This document shows positions 1 through 9,563 of a stretch of 43,404 nucleotides of DNA, in pieces (position 1 is the first letter of the stretch; each line of letters begins with the position of its first letter). Location of the stretch: the NCBI GenBank assembly GCA_016872595.1, contig VGZJ01000015.1, positions 1 to 43,404 of the forward strand. The letters are read 5' to 3'. Under the pieces are notes generated by a model. The model was not told the origin of the DNA. It ran no database searches and saw only the letters and a program-made list of their open reading frames with translations. The DNA is from Planctomycetota bacterium (GTDB lineage Bacteria > Planctomycetota > Planctomycetia > Gemmatales > Gemmataceae). The translations under genes and the position numbers were made by a program.

Positions 1-1
1 A

Positions 2-562
2 GCGCGCGCCGCCGACGCGGGCGTGAGCATCGACACCAGCATCTACGACATCGCCCACATCATCCGATTGCCCAACACCCGGCACCCGCGCACGGGGCTG
101 TTCAAGCGTTTCGTCGCGTCGGAATCGTTGTTCCAGATGAACCCGGCCGCCATCCTCGAACACGCGAAGTACCCGGCCGGGGACGGCATACCCGCCGTTC
201 GCACACCGCCCGCGAAACTGGCGGACGACTGGCGCGAAGCCGAAGCCGCGACCGCCCGCGCCACCGAAGCCCGCGCCGAACGGCGGGGTGCGTGCGCCGG
301 CACTCCCGACCAGCGCGCCCCGCGCTACTTCCTCGACCTGCTCCGGTTCGGCGTGGACGAGGGGGAACGGCATCAGACGTTGTTCCGCTGCGCCGCGTGG
401 CTGACCGAACAGGGCGCGCCCCCTTCGCTCGTGGCCGCCCTGCTCACCGAACCGGGGCGCGACGCGGGGCTGACGCCGAAGGACGTGGACCGGCAAATCG
501 CGTGCGGCATCGAACACGCCCGCCGCCAGCACGCCGGGCAAGGCGAAGGGGGCGCGCCGTGA
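2..562 (+). CDS. Primase/polymerase-type protein, C-terminal part (truncated by window edge)
   Basis: The frame is open to the first base, so the true start lies upstream; a GTG at 23 is probably internal. Near the start is a stretch reading HIIRLPNTRHPRTGLFKRF. It resembles the end of archaeo-eukaryotic-type primase-polymerase domains of phages and plasmids, where a conserved Arg-x-Pro-Asn-Thr/Ser precedes a Lys-Thr-Gly-Leu-type motif. The remainder (about residues 95-185) is helical, with no motif I can name. The stop codon overlaps the next gene's GTG start (GTGA), so the two are translationally coupled. Position beside a DnaB/RecA-fold ATPase and an integrase suits replication of the excised element. 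The assignment rests on one motif plus context. Confidence 0.55.
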   Translation, partial: ARAADAGVSIDTSIYDIAHIIRLPNTRHPRTGLFKRFVASESLFQMNPAAILEHAKYPAGDGIPAVRTPPAKLADDWREAEAATARATEARAERRGACAGTPDQRAPRYFLDLLRFGVDEGERHQTLFRCAAWLTEQGAPPSLVAALLTEPGRDAGLTPKDVDRQIACGIEHARRQHAGQGEGGAP

Positions 563-1440
563 CGCCGACGTTCACCACCGGCGCGGACCTGTTCGGCTCG
601 TGGTTCGCGGACGTGGAGCGCGGGGAACCGCCCGTCCGCTACGCGCTGCCCGAACCCTTCGCCGCCCTCGACGTGCGACCCGGCCGGCTGATCTTGTTCG
701 GGGGCGCGCCCGGCGGGGGAAAAACGGCCGCAATTCTCCAAGTCGGTATCGACATGCTGCGGATGAACCCGGCCGCCCGGCTGCTCGTGGCGAACGTGGA
801 GATGGTTCCGGCGCTGCTCGTGGAGCGCGTCGCGTCGCGGATGGCGTCCGTGCCACTGACCACGATTGCCGACCGCACGCTGACGGCCGACCAGTTGGAC
901 CGGGTGCGCGCCGCCGTGGTCGCGCTCGCACCCGTCGCCGGCCGGCTGGCGTTCCTCTCCGCGCCCTACGCGCTGGAACACGTCGCCGCCGCCGGGACCG
1001 CGTTCGGGGCGAACGTGCTGGCGCTCGACTACATCCAGCGGTTCACCGTGGGCGACGCCAAAGGGGACAAGCGCGAACAGCTCGAAACCGCCGCGACCGT
1101 CCTCCGCCGGTTCTGCGACGCGGGCGCGGCCGTGCTGGTGGCGTCCGCGGTCGCGCGGCAGAAGGGCAAAGCCGGCTCGACCTACGCCGGCTTGAACTTG
1201 GCGAGCTTCCGCGGAAGCTCCGAACTGGAATACGGGTGCGATAGCGCGTACCTGTTCGCGCCGGGCGAGGGCGGAACGATCACGCTCACCTGCGAGAAGA
1301 ACCGTTACGGGGCCGCGGCCGACATCGTGACCGCGTTCGACCCGACCGCCCAGACGTTCGCGCCCGCGCCGTCCGGGCTGGCCGGGTTCGACGCCGCGCC
1401 GCCGGCCCGCCCGCGAACCAGCAAGCCGAAGGGGGGCTGA
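559..1440 (+). CDS. RecA/DnaB-fold ATPase, replicative-helicase-like
   Basis: The protein has 293 residues from a GTG that overlaps the previous stop by four bases. A Walker A motif, GGAPGGGKT, lies near residue 50, and a Walker B-like LALDYIQRF lies near residue 155. The Asp-Tyr-Ile/Leu-Gln version of Walker B is characteristic of DnaB helicases and RepA-like hexameric ATPases. A later 'ASAVARQ...FRGSSELEYGCD' stretch matches the DnaB/RepA pattern in which a Ser/Arg-rich loop follows the sensor. It is much shorter than chromosomal DnaB (about 450 residues) and lacks a DnaB N-terminal domain, so it is probably a plasmid/phage-type helicase working with the neighbouring primase. The C-terminal 30 residues are Pro/Ala-rich. 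Confidence 0.7.
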   Translation: MTPTFTTGADLFGSWFADVERGEPPVRYALPEPFAALDVRPGRLILFGGAPGGGKTAAILQVGIDMLRMNPAARLLVANVEMVPALLVERVASRMASVPLTTIADRTLTADQLDRVRAAVVALAPVAGRLAFLSAPYALEHVAAAGTAFGANVLALDYIQRFTVGDAKGDKREQLETAATVLRRFCDAGAAVLVASAVARQKGKAGSTYAGLNLASFRGSSELEYGCDSAYLFAPGEGGTITLTCEKNRYGAAADIVTAFDPTAQTFAPAPSGLAGFDAAPPARPRTSKPKGG

Positions 1441-1441
1441 C

Positions 1442-1864
1442 GTGCGCCGCCTGACGTTGAAGGAAGTGAACGAGCGCCACGGCGGGGCGCTCCCGCCGGA
1501 CGCCGTGTTCCGCCCGGACGACGAGGAACCGGCCCGACCCGCGCCGGCCGCGAAGTCGAAGCGCCGCCCGCGGTCGGAACGGTTCGCCGCGCTGAACGCC
1601 TTCGTGGACTTCGGCATTGCCGACGCGGACCTGACGCCGGCTGAAGCGCTCGTGTGGTTCGTGCTGTTCCGGGACACGAAGGGCACCGGCACCGCCCGCA
1701 CCGCACAAGCCGACATCGCACGCCGCGCCGGGCTATCGGTTCGTGGCGTCAAGCTCGCCCTCCGAAACCTGAGAGCGAAGGGGATGGTTCAGGTTGTCCG
1801 GCGCGGTCAACTGACAACGGGGCCGTCGGTCTACCGGGTCCACCCGACCCGCCACATGGGGTAA
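1442..1864 (+). CDS. Winged-helix DNA-binding protein of the mobile element
   Basis: 140 residues, starting at a GTG one base after the previous stop. The first 50 residues are charged and probably disordered. From about residue 60 there is a winged-helix reading: 'LTPAEALVWFVLFRD', then a helix-turn-helix 'TAQADIARRAGLSVRGVKLAL' (written here in parts), then 'LRAKGMVQVVRRG' as the wing. This is the HTH_36/RepA-like pattern found in plasmid and phage replication initiators and regulators. It may recognise the 9-bp inverted repeat that begins over its own stop codon (1858-1922); that link is inferred only from position. Confidence 0.6.
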   Translation: MRRLTLKEVNERHGGALPPDAVFRPDDEEPARPAPAAKSKRRPRSERFAALNAFVDFGIADADLTPAEALVWFVLFRDTKGTGTARTAQADIARRAGLSVRGVKLALRNLRAKGMVQVVRRGQLTTGPSVYRVHPTRHMG

Positions 1865-1922
1865 CTATGTGCCCCTTGCATGGGGCAAATTCCTGCACGC
1901 TACCGGGGTACTCAGTTACCCC
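1858..1922. repeat. Inverted repeat and nested hairpins between HTH gene and integrase
   Basis: GGGGTAACT at 1858-1866 is exactly complementary to AGTTACCCC at 1914-1922. Two short hairpins are nested inside: GCCCC/GGGGC at 1871-1886, and GGGGTA/TACCCC at 1905-1922, which shares its right arm with the outer repeat. Alternative pairings of one sequence suggest an operator, a replication or transfer site, or an attenuator rather than a simple terminator, since no U-run follows. The rest of the gap up to the integrase start at 2125 shows no convincing gene. Confidence 0.5.
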
Positions 1923-2124
1923 TATCCCAGAATGGGACCAGTGCGCCGCCGCCGCTGTGCGCTCCGGCGTCGCGGACACCGAATCGGAATCGGAATCAGA
2001 ATTCGACCGCACCGACTTGGCGCGCCGCGTGGCCGCCGGGTATCCTTCACTCGCCCTTGATCGGCCCGGCCGTCGCGTCGTGAGAAGCGCGGCGGTCGGG
2101 TTCGATCTTCTCACCGAGGCCGCC

Positions 2125-3900
<1,776 letters not shown>

Positions 3901-4233
3901 CTGATACAGCCAGACCTCAGCCCGGTGGCACCTGTTCGAAGGTGTCGCCGTGCCTAGTGCAGATTCTAACAACCGCGGTACACCCGGCAAGACCCCGAAC
4001 CCGAACAAACCTGCATCCCACGTTCGGGTATCCCCAACGTGCGCAGCCCGCGCACCGGGTCAAGCGTGATCTGTGGGGCGGGGAACCGTGCGTTCGGGTA
4101 AGTAGGGGCGTCGCGATCAGGTCCGCTTCGTACCGGCAACCCAGTTCATCGGATCAGTGGTTTGTGCGTGTTTGGCGTCGGGAGTTGTGGTAGTCTTCGG
4201 CACCTCACAGCGACTCTGCACTGCAAGAACTCG
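3901..4233. other. Intergenic region, element boundary to MFS operon
   Basis: No convincing gene on either strand. A short hairpin CACCT/AGGTG with loop GTTCGA lies at 3929-3944. The region must contain the promoter of the leftward tRNA and probably that of the rightward transporter operon. I could not pick a clear -35/-10 pair. Confidence 0.4.
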
Positions 4234-5559
4234 ATGCCAGATCTAGTTCACACGTCCGACGCGCGCGAACGGACCGCTCGGAGCGCCCGGCGGAAGGTCG
4301 CGTGGCGCGTCCTCCCGCTGTTGTTCCTCTTGTACGTCGTCGCCTACCTCGACCGCGCCAATATCAGCTTCGCCAAGCTGCGGATGCAAGAAGATCTGAG
4401 CGACTGGTTTTCCGAAACCGTGTTCGGGGTCGGGGTGGCGCTGTTCTTCGTCGGGTACATGTTCTTCGAGGTGCCCGGTGCGCTGCTGGTCGAACACTGG
4501 AGCGCGCGGAAGTGGTTCGCGCGCATCCTCGTGTCGTGGGGGCTGTGCTCGATGGCGATGGCGCTGGTCGAGACGCCGGCCCAGTTCTACGCGGTGCGGT
4601 TCCTGCTCGGCCTCGCCGAAGCGGGGTTCTTCCCCGGCGTAATCGTCTACTTCACGCACTGGTTCCCGCGCCCGGACCGAGCCCGCGCGATGGCGGTGAT
4701 GCTGTTCGGCATCCCCGTCAGCCTCGCCCTCGGGGCGCGCGTCTCCGCGGTGCTGCTCGACCAAACGTGGTTCGATCTGAAGGGCTGGCAGTGGCTGTTC
4801 CTGATCGAGGGCGCGCCGGCCGTACTGCTCGGCGTCGCGCTGCCGTGGCTCCTCACCGACCGGCCGCGCGACGCCAAATGGCTCACCGACGACGAGCGCG
4901 CGTGGCTCGAAGGCGAGTTGGAAGCGGAGCGGAAGGCGACCGCCGCGGTCGGCACCGTGTCACTGCGCGAGGCGCTACGCACGCGCAACGTGTGGCTGCT
5001 GGCGCTGGCCCTGTTCGCCACCAACATCGCAGGCTACATCTTCGTGTTCTGGCTGGCGACGGTGGTCAAAGGGCTGTTGCTCGCCGCCGGCCGCGGCGCG
5101 GGCGCGACCGAGGTGCTGAACTGGACCGGCCTCGTGTACCTGTGCGGGTTCGTGGGCGTGTGGGTGTCGGGTTGGTCGTCCGACCGCACCGGCGAGCGGC
5201 GCTGGCACTGCATCGCAGGGCAAGTTGGCGCGGCGGTGTTCCTCACGCTGGCGATGGTGCCCGGCCAGCGGTGGGAGGTGGTGTTCGCGTGGCTGTGCCT
5301 GACCGGGTTCTTCGCGATGTTCTGGTTCACGCCGTTCTGGGTGCTGCCGACGATGACACTCACCTCGTCGGCCGCGGCGGTCTCGATTGCCGTGATTAAT
5401 ATGTGCGGGAACATCGCCGGCGCGCTGGGCTCGCCCATCGTCGGTGCGCTGAAGGACGCCGGCCACGCCGACCGCGCCTCGATGACGTTGGTCGCGGTGT
5501 GCTTCGTGGTCGGTGCCGTGTTCGTGGGACTGGTGAAGGTGCCGAAGAGGAACGCATGA
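4234..5559 (+). CDS. MFS transporter, anion:cation symporter type
   Basis: 441 residues with about 12 hydrophobic segments. The first membrane region reads 'VLPLLFLLYVVAYLDRANIS', the signature of the ACS family (tartrate, hexuronate and phthalate-type organic anion symporters). 'LGLAEAGFFPGVIVYFTHWFP' in the fourth/fifth helix region is also typical of that family. I chose ATG 4234 because the hydrophobic core starts about 25 residues later, as usual; an upstream extension reads through non-conserved sequence. Its stop overlaps the next ATG (ATGA), so it is coupled to the E1 dehydrogenase and probably imports the acid the complex degrades. The substrate cannot be read from sequence. Confidence 0.85.
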   Translation: MPDLVHTSDARERTARSARRKVAWRVLPLLFLLYVVAYLDRANISFAKLRMQEDLSDWFSETVFGVGVALFFVGYMFFEVPGALLVEHWSARKWFARILVSWGLCSMAMALVETPAQFYAVRFLLGLAEAGFFPGVIVYFTHWFPRPDRARAMAVMLFGIPVSLALGARVSAVLLDQTWFDLKGWQWLFLIEGAPAVLLGVALPWLLTDRPRDAKWLTDDERAWLEGELEAERKATAAVGTVSLREALRTRNVWLLALALFATNIAGYIFVFWLATVVKGLLLAAGRGAGATEVLNWTGLVYLCGFVGVWVSGWSSDRTGERRWHCIAGQVGAAVFLTLAMVPGQRWEVVFAWLCLTGFFAMFWFTPFWVLPTMTLTSSAAAVSIAVINMCGNIAGALGSPIVGALKDAGHADRASMTLVAVCFVVGAVFVGLVKVPKRNA

Positions 5560-7502
5560 CGACTGTCGAACAACTCGCCCTCTACCGCGCGATGCTGCTG
5601 ATCCGCCGTTGCGAGGAACAACTGGCGAAGTCGCACCAGCGCGGCCTCGTTCACGGCGCGTGCCACACCTACGTGGGCCAAGAGGCCATCGCCGTGGGCG
5701 TGTGCGCGCACCTGCGCCGCGCCGACGTGGTGTTCAGCACGCACCGCGGGCACGGGCACGCGCTGGCGAAGGGCGTGCCCCCGGTGCAACTGATCGCGGA
5801 ACTGTACGGCCGCGCCCGCGGATGCTCGCACGGGCGCGGCGGCTCCATGCACCTGTTCTCGCCCGAAGTCGGGATGATGGGCACCAGCGGCATCGTCGGG
5901 CCGTGCATCCTGCAAGCCGCCGGCGCGGGGTACAGCTTCGCGCTGATGAAATCGGACAGCGTCGCGGTGGCGTTCTTCGGCGACGGCGCGGTGAACAACG
6001 CCGCGTTCCACGAGGGGCTGAACCTCGCGGCGATTTGGAAACTGCCGGTCCTGTTCGTGTGCGAGAACAACCAGTTCGCGACCGAAGTGCCGTTCGCCTA
6101 CGCTGCCGGCAACCCGTCGGTCGCCTCGCGCGGCGCGGCCTACGGCATCCCCGGCATCGAACTGGACGGCAACGACGTGCTGGCGATTCACAGCGTCGCC
6201 GGCGAAGCCGTGGCCCGCGCGCGCCGCGGCGACGGGCCGACGCTGTTCGAGTGCAAGACCTACCGCACCCGGCCGCACGCCGAGGGCATGGGCGATTACA
6301 CGTATCGCACGCGCGAAGACGTCGAGCGATGGAAGACGAAGTGCCCCATCGAGCGCCTCAAAGTCGCTGGCGGCTTCGCAACAGAAGAGATTGATTCTGA
6401 GGTGCAGCATGAAGTGGAAGCCGCGCACGCGGAAGCCGAAGCGAGCGCGTGGCCCGATGCTTCGACTGCGGCGAACCACATCTACGCCGCGCCGCGGCGG
6501 GTGCCGGACCCGCCCGCGCCCGGCGAGCGCGTCGTCACCTACTCGCAGGCGACACTCGAAGCGCTCGGCGCGGAGATGGCTGCGAACCCCAGCATCTTCG
6601 TGCTGGGCGAAGGGATCGGCGTCCGCGGCGGCAACTTCAAGACGACCGCCGGGTTGTACGACAAGTTCGGCGCGCAGCGGCTGCGCGACACGCCCATCGC
6701 CGAGCGCGGCTTCGTCGGGTTGGGGTGCGGCGCGGCCATGACCGGCACGCGCCCGGTCATCGACTTCATGTTCGCCGACTTCGTCCTCGACGGCGTCGGC
6801 GAGATCGTGAACCAGATCGCCAAGATGCAGTACATGAGCAGCGGGCGGCTGAAGATGCCGATCCTCCTGCGCGGCTGCATCGGCATCGGCCACTCGGCCG
6901 CGACGCACCACAGCGGCAACTACGCCCCGCTGTACGCCCACTTCCCCGGCCTGCGCGTCGTCGTGCCGTCCACGCCGTATGACGCAAAGGGACTGCTCCA
7001 CCACGCGCTGCGGTGCGACGACCCGGTACTGTTCCTTGAACCGCGCGAGCTGCTGACGCACAAGGGCGCGGTGCCGGAAGCCGCTTACGAGATTCCATTC
7101 GGTCAAGCGGCCGTCGTGCGCGAGGGGACCGTCGCGACCATCGTGGCGATTGGTACGATGGTACCGAAGGCCCGCGACGCGGCCGACGCGCTCGCGCGCG
7201 ACGGTGTTTCCGTTGAAGTGATCGACCCGCGCACGGTCGCCCCGCTCGACACCGACACCATCGGCGCGTCCGTGGCGAAGACCGGGCGGCTGCTGATCGC
7301 GGACGAGGGGTTCGCACTGTACGGCATCGGCGCGGAAATCGCGGCGCAGGTCGCCGACCGCTACTTCGACGAACTCGACGCGCCCATCAAGCGGCTCAAC
7401 GGCCTGCACACGCCGACGCCGTACAGCCCGCCGCTCGAAGCCGCCGTCGTGCCGGACGGGGTCGCTCTGACGGCGGCGATTCGCGAACTGATTGCAGAGT
7501 AG
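5556..7502 (+). CDS. 2-oxoacid dehydrogenase E1, alpha and beta fused
   Basis: 648 residues in one chain. Residues 1 to about 315 are an E1-alpha domain with the thiamine-diphosphate motif GDG (142-144) and the closing Asn-Asn (171-172), with 'HRGHGHALAKG' and 'GRGGSMH' as in acetoin/branched-chain E1 alpha. Residues from about 325 ('VTYSQATLEALGAEM') form the E1-beta domain, ending in the transketolase C-terminal fold ('TVATIVAIGTMVPKARDAA'). It decarboxylates a 2-oxo acid (or acetoin) and passes the acyl group to E2. It overlaps the transporter gene by four bases and is followed by the E2 gene after a 70-base gap filled by a palindromic repeat. No E3 gene lies in the cluster, so the lipoamide dehydrogenase must be shared. 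Confidence 0.92.
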   Translation: MTTVEQLALYRAMLLIRRCEEQLAKSHQRGLVHGACHTYVGQEAIAVGVCAHLRRADVVFSTHRGHGHALAKGVPPVQLIAELYGRARGCSHGRGGSMHLFSPEVGMMGTSGIVGPCILQAAGAGYSFALMKSDSVAVAFFGDGAVNNAAFHEGLNLAAIWKLPVLFVCENNQFATEVPFAYAAGNPSVASRGAAYGIPGIELDGNDVLAIHSVAGEAVARARRGDGPTLFECKTYRTRPHAEGMGDYTYRTREDVERWKTKCPIERLKVAGGFATEEIDSEVQHEVEAAHAEAEASAWPDASTAANHIYAAPRRVPDPPAPGERVVTYSQATLEALGAEMAANPSIFVLGEGIGVRGGNFKTTAGLYDKFGAQRLRDTPIAERGFVGLGCGAAMTGTRPVIDFMFADFVLDGVGEIVNQIAKMQYMSSGRLKMPILLRGCIGIGHSAATHHSGNYAPLYAHFPGLRVVVPSTPYDAKGLLHHALRCDDPVLFLEPRELLTHKGAVPEAAYEIPFGQAAVVREGTVATIVAIGTMVPKARDAADALARDGVSVEVIDPRTVAPLDTDTIGASVAKTGRLLIADEGFALYGIGAEIAAQVADRYFDELDAPIKRLNGLHTPTPYSPPLEAAVVPDGVALTAAIRELIAE

Positions 7503-7556
7503 TAGGCACACTCCGTGTGCCGTCGCTGGTTCACGGCACACGGAGTGTGCCTACTA
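7500..7556. repeat. Paired palindrome (REPIN/MITE-like) between E1 and E2 genes
   Basis: A perfect 24-bp inverted repeat (7500-7523 and 7533-7556) flanks a 9-base loop. Each arm is itself palindromic (GGCACAC-tcc-GTGTGCC). Two inverted copies of a short palindrome are the architecture of a REPIN. The E1 stop codon TAG (7500-7502) forms the first three bases of the left arm. Confidence 0.8.
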
Positions 7557-7572
7557 CATTGAAGAGTGACCG

Positions 7573-8754
7573 ATGCCGATTCCCGTTACGATCCCGCGAC
7601 TCGGCTGGAACATGGAAGAGGGCGTCTTCGTCGAGTGGCTGAAGGCCGACGGCGACCCGGTAAAGCCCGGTGACGCGGTGTTCCGGCTCGAAGGCGAAAA
7701 GGCGACCGAGGACATCGAGAGCCTCGACGCCGGCACGCTGCACGTTCCCGCGAACGGCCCGAAGACCGGCGACCGGCTCGCGGTGGGCGCGACCATCGGC
7801 TACCTGTTGCACGCGGGGGAAGGCAGACCTACCCCCCCGGCCCCCCGCCCTACAGGGAGGGGGGAGGAAGACACAGGCGCATCGGAAAGCGCGCCGGCGC
7901 GCGGGGGTTCGGTCTCCCCCCTCCCTTCTGGGAGGGGGGCCGGGGGGGTAGGTTCTTCGAGCGATACCGCCGTCACCCCGCGCGCGCGGCGTGCCGCCGC
8001 GCGCCTCGGCGTCGACCCTTCGGCCCTGATCGGTACCGGGCGCAACGGCCGCGTGCGTGCTTGCGATGTGACTTCTTCCAAGACTTCTGCGAAGCCGCAT
8101 GCGGCGCGAGCGGTTATCGCCGCGCGCATGATGGAGAGCCGCGCGACCACGGCCCCCGTTACGCTTACCTCGCTCGTCGACGCGACGAACCTTGTCAATC
8201 TGCGGGCACAGTTCAAGGCCGCCGGTGGCGACGTGCCGTCGTACACGGACATCCTGTTCAAGCTGGTCGCAGTCGCGCTCCAGAAGCACCCGGCGCTGGC
8301 GGCGCGCTGGACGGACGCCGGCATCGTCCCGGCCGCGAGCATCGACATCGGCTTCGCGGTGGACACCGACGCCGGGTTGCTGGTGCCGGTCGTGCGCGAC
8401 GTTCCCGCGCTCGGCCTACGCGCGGTCGCGGCGCGTACGAAGGAGCTGATTGACCGCGCGCGTGGCGGCACGCTGTCCGCGCGTGACATGGGTGGGTGCT
8501 TCACGATCACCAACCTCGGCGCGTTCGGGATCGACGCCTTCACGCCGATCATCAACCCGCCAGAGTGCGCGATCCTCGGCATCGGCCGGATCGAACGCCG
8601 CCCGGTGATGGACGGCGACCGCGTCGTCGGGCGCGATCAGCTCACGCTGAGCCTGACCTTCGACCACCGCATCGTGGACGGCGCACCGGCCGCGCGGTTC
8701 CTACAAGCGCTCGCGGCGTGCGTAGCGAACCCGGCGGCGTGGGTTTCGAGTTGA
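7573..8754 (+). CDS. Dihydrolipoamide acyltransferase (E2)
   Basis: 393 residues. An N-terminal lipoyl domain carries the acceptor Lys43 in 'EGEKATEDIES'. A peripheral-subunit-binding domain lies at about 134-170 ('TPRARRAAARLGVDPSALIG'). The catalytic acyltransferase domain ends with His365 and Asp369-Gly370 in 'DHRIVDGAP'. It transfers the acyl group from E1 to CoA. The linker between lipoyl and binding domains (residues about 85-127) is not typical Ala/Pro linker coding sequence: it is encoded by a long G/C-tract inverted repeat (7827-7953) inserted in frame. The start ATG lies 16 bases after the intergenic palindrome. Confidence 0.92.
   Translation: MPIPVTIPRLGWNMEEGVFVEWLKADGDPVKPGDAVFRLEGEKATEDIESLDAGTLHVPANGPKTGDRLAVGATIGYLLHAGEGRPTPPAPRPTGRGEEDTGASESAPARGGSVSPLPSGRGAGGVGSSSDTAVTPRARRAAARLGVDPSALIGTGRNGRVRACDVTSSKTSAKPHAARAVIAARMMESRATTAPVTLTSLVDATNLVNLRAQFKAAGGDVPSYTDILFKLVAVALQKHPALAARWTDAGIVPAASIDIGFAVDTDAGLLVPVVRDVPALGLRAVAARTKELIDRARGGTLSARDMGGCFTITNLGAFGIDAFTPIINPPECAILGIGRIERRPVMDGDRVVGRDQLTLSLTFDHRIVDGAPAARFLQALAACVANPAAWVSS
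7827..7953. repeat. Inverted-repeat element inside the E2 coding sequence
   Basis: The outer 20 bases of each arm (7827-7846 and 7934-7953) are exactly complementary (ACCTACCCCCCCGG... with ...CCGGGGGGGTAGGT). The similarity continues inward to about 40 bases per arm with a few mismatches. Each arm also forms its own hairpin (CCCTCC-type against GGGAGGGGGG). The structure is that of a small non-coding mobile repeat, here translated as a linker. Confidence 0.85.
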
Positions 8755-8764
8755 GGACGACACC

Positions 8765-9547
8765 ATGACATCCGACCTTCGCGGCACCGTCAACCTCGTG
8801 ACGGGCGCGGCGCGCGGCATCGGCCAAGCCATTGCGGACCGGTTCGCGCGCAACGGCGGCACCGTCTACTACACCGACCTCGTACTCGCGGACGCGCAGG
8901 CCGCTGCGTCGGCCACGCCCAACGGGCGCGCGCTAGAGCTTGATGTCACAAAGCCGGCTCAGATCGCGGACGCGGTGAAGCAAGTGGTCGCCGAGTGCGG
9001 CCGGTTCGACGTGCTCGTAAACAACGCGGGCGTGAACACAATGGCGCACCGCGTCCCGATCGACCAGTTCCCGCGCGACGAGTGGGACCGCATTCTCGCA
9101 GTCGACCTGACCGGCTTATACGAGATGAGCAAGGCGGCTTCGGCGGTCATGCGGGGCCAAAAGCGCGGCCGGATCATCAACATCGCCAGCATCGCCGGGT
9201 TGGTCCCGCTGCGCCTCCAGTGCGCGTTCGTCGCGGCGAAGGCCGGCGTCGTGAATCTGACGAAGGCGATCGCGCTGGAGTTGGGGCCGCACGGCATCCT
9301 GACGAACGGCATCGCCCCCGGCTCGACTCTGACCGAGGGGACGCGCAAACTGTTCTACGGCGACGACGGCCTGTTCAAGGAGTCCGTGCAGCGGATGCTC
9401 GACCACGTGCCACTCGGTCGGCCCGGCACCGTGGACGAGATCGCGGTTGCGGCCCAGTTCCTCGCGGACCCGGAGAACAGCTACATGAACGGCCACGTTC
9501 TCACCGTGGACGGCGGGTGGACCGCGGGTTACACGAGGGACTTTTGA
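8765..9547 (+). CDS. SDR-family protein with Phe at the catalytic Tyr position
   Basis: 260 residues of classical short-chain dehydrogenase/reductase layout. The cofactor loop is TGAARGIG (13-20), followed by NNAG (86-89), the active-site Ser142 ('IASIAG') and Lys159. The tail 'NGHVLTVDGGW' is typical. The residue 13 after the Ser and 4 before the Lys, normally Tyr, is Phe155 (codon TTC). The ATG is preceded by GAGGA overlapping the E2 stop. In this operon it could reduce or oxidise a hydroxy/oxo acid before E1, but without the Tyr hydroxyl normal catalysis would be impaired. Confidence 0.88.
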   Translation: MTSDLRGTVNLVTGAARGIGQAIADRFARNGGTVYYTDLVLADAQAAASATPNGRALELDVTKPAQIADAVKQVVAECGRFDVLVNNAGVNTMAHRVPIDQFPRDEWDRILAVDLTGLYEMSKAASAVMRGQKRGRIINIASIAGLVPLRLQCAFVAAKAGVVNLTKAIALELGPHGILTNGIAPGSTLTEGTRKLFYGDDGLFKESVQRMLDHVPLGRPGTVDEIAVAAQFLADPENSYMNGHVLTVDGGWTAGYTRDF

Positions 9548-9563
9548 CCCTGCGGGCCTCCGC

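Noticed and set aside
373-1752. Long open frame on the minus strand opposite the helicase and HTH genes
   Set aside because: Its composition is that of a shadow in G/C-rich DNA (Arg/Gly/Ala-rich, no motifs), while the plus strand has clear Walker motifs and tight gene junctions.
1869-2083. Two short plus-strand frames between the HTH and integrase genes
   Set aside because: Arg/Asn-rich translations without domain signals and no ribosome-binding site; they overlap the inverted repeats.
5034-7541. 835-codon open frame on the minus strand opposite the E1 gene
   Set aside because: The plus-strand E1 product has complete thiamine and transketolase motifs; the minus frame translates to low-complexity His/Arg/Val-rich sequence.
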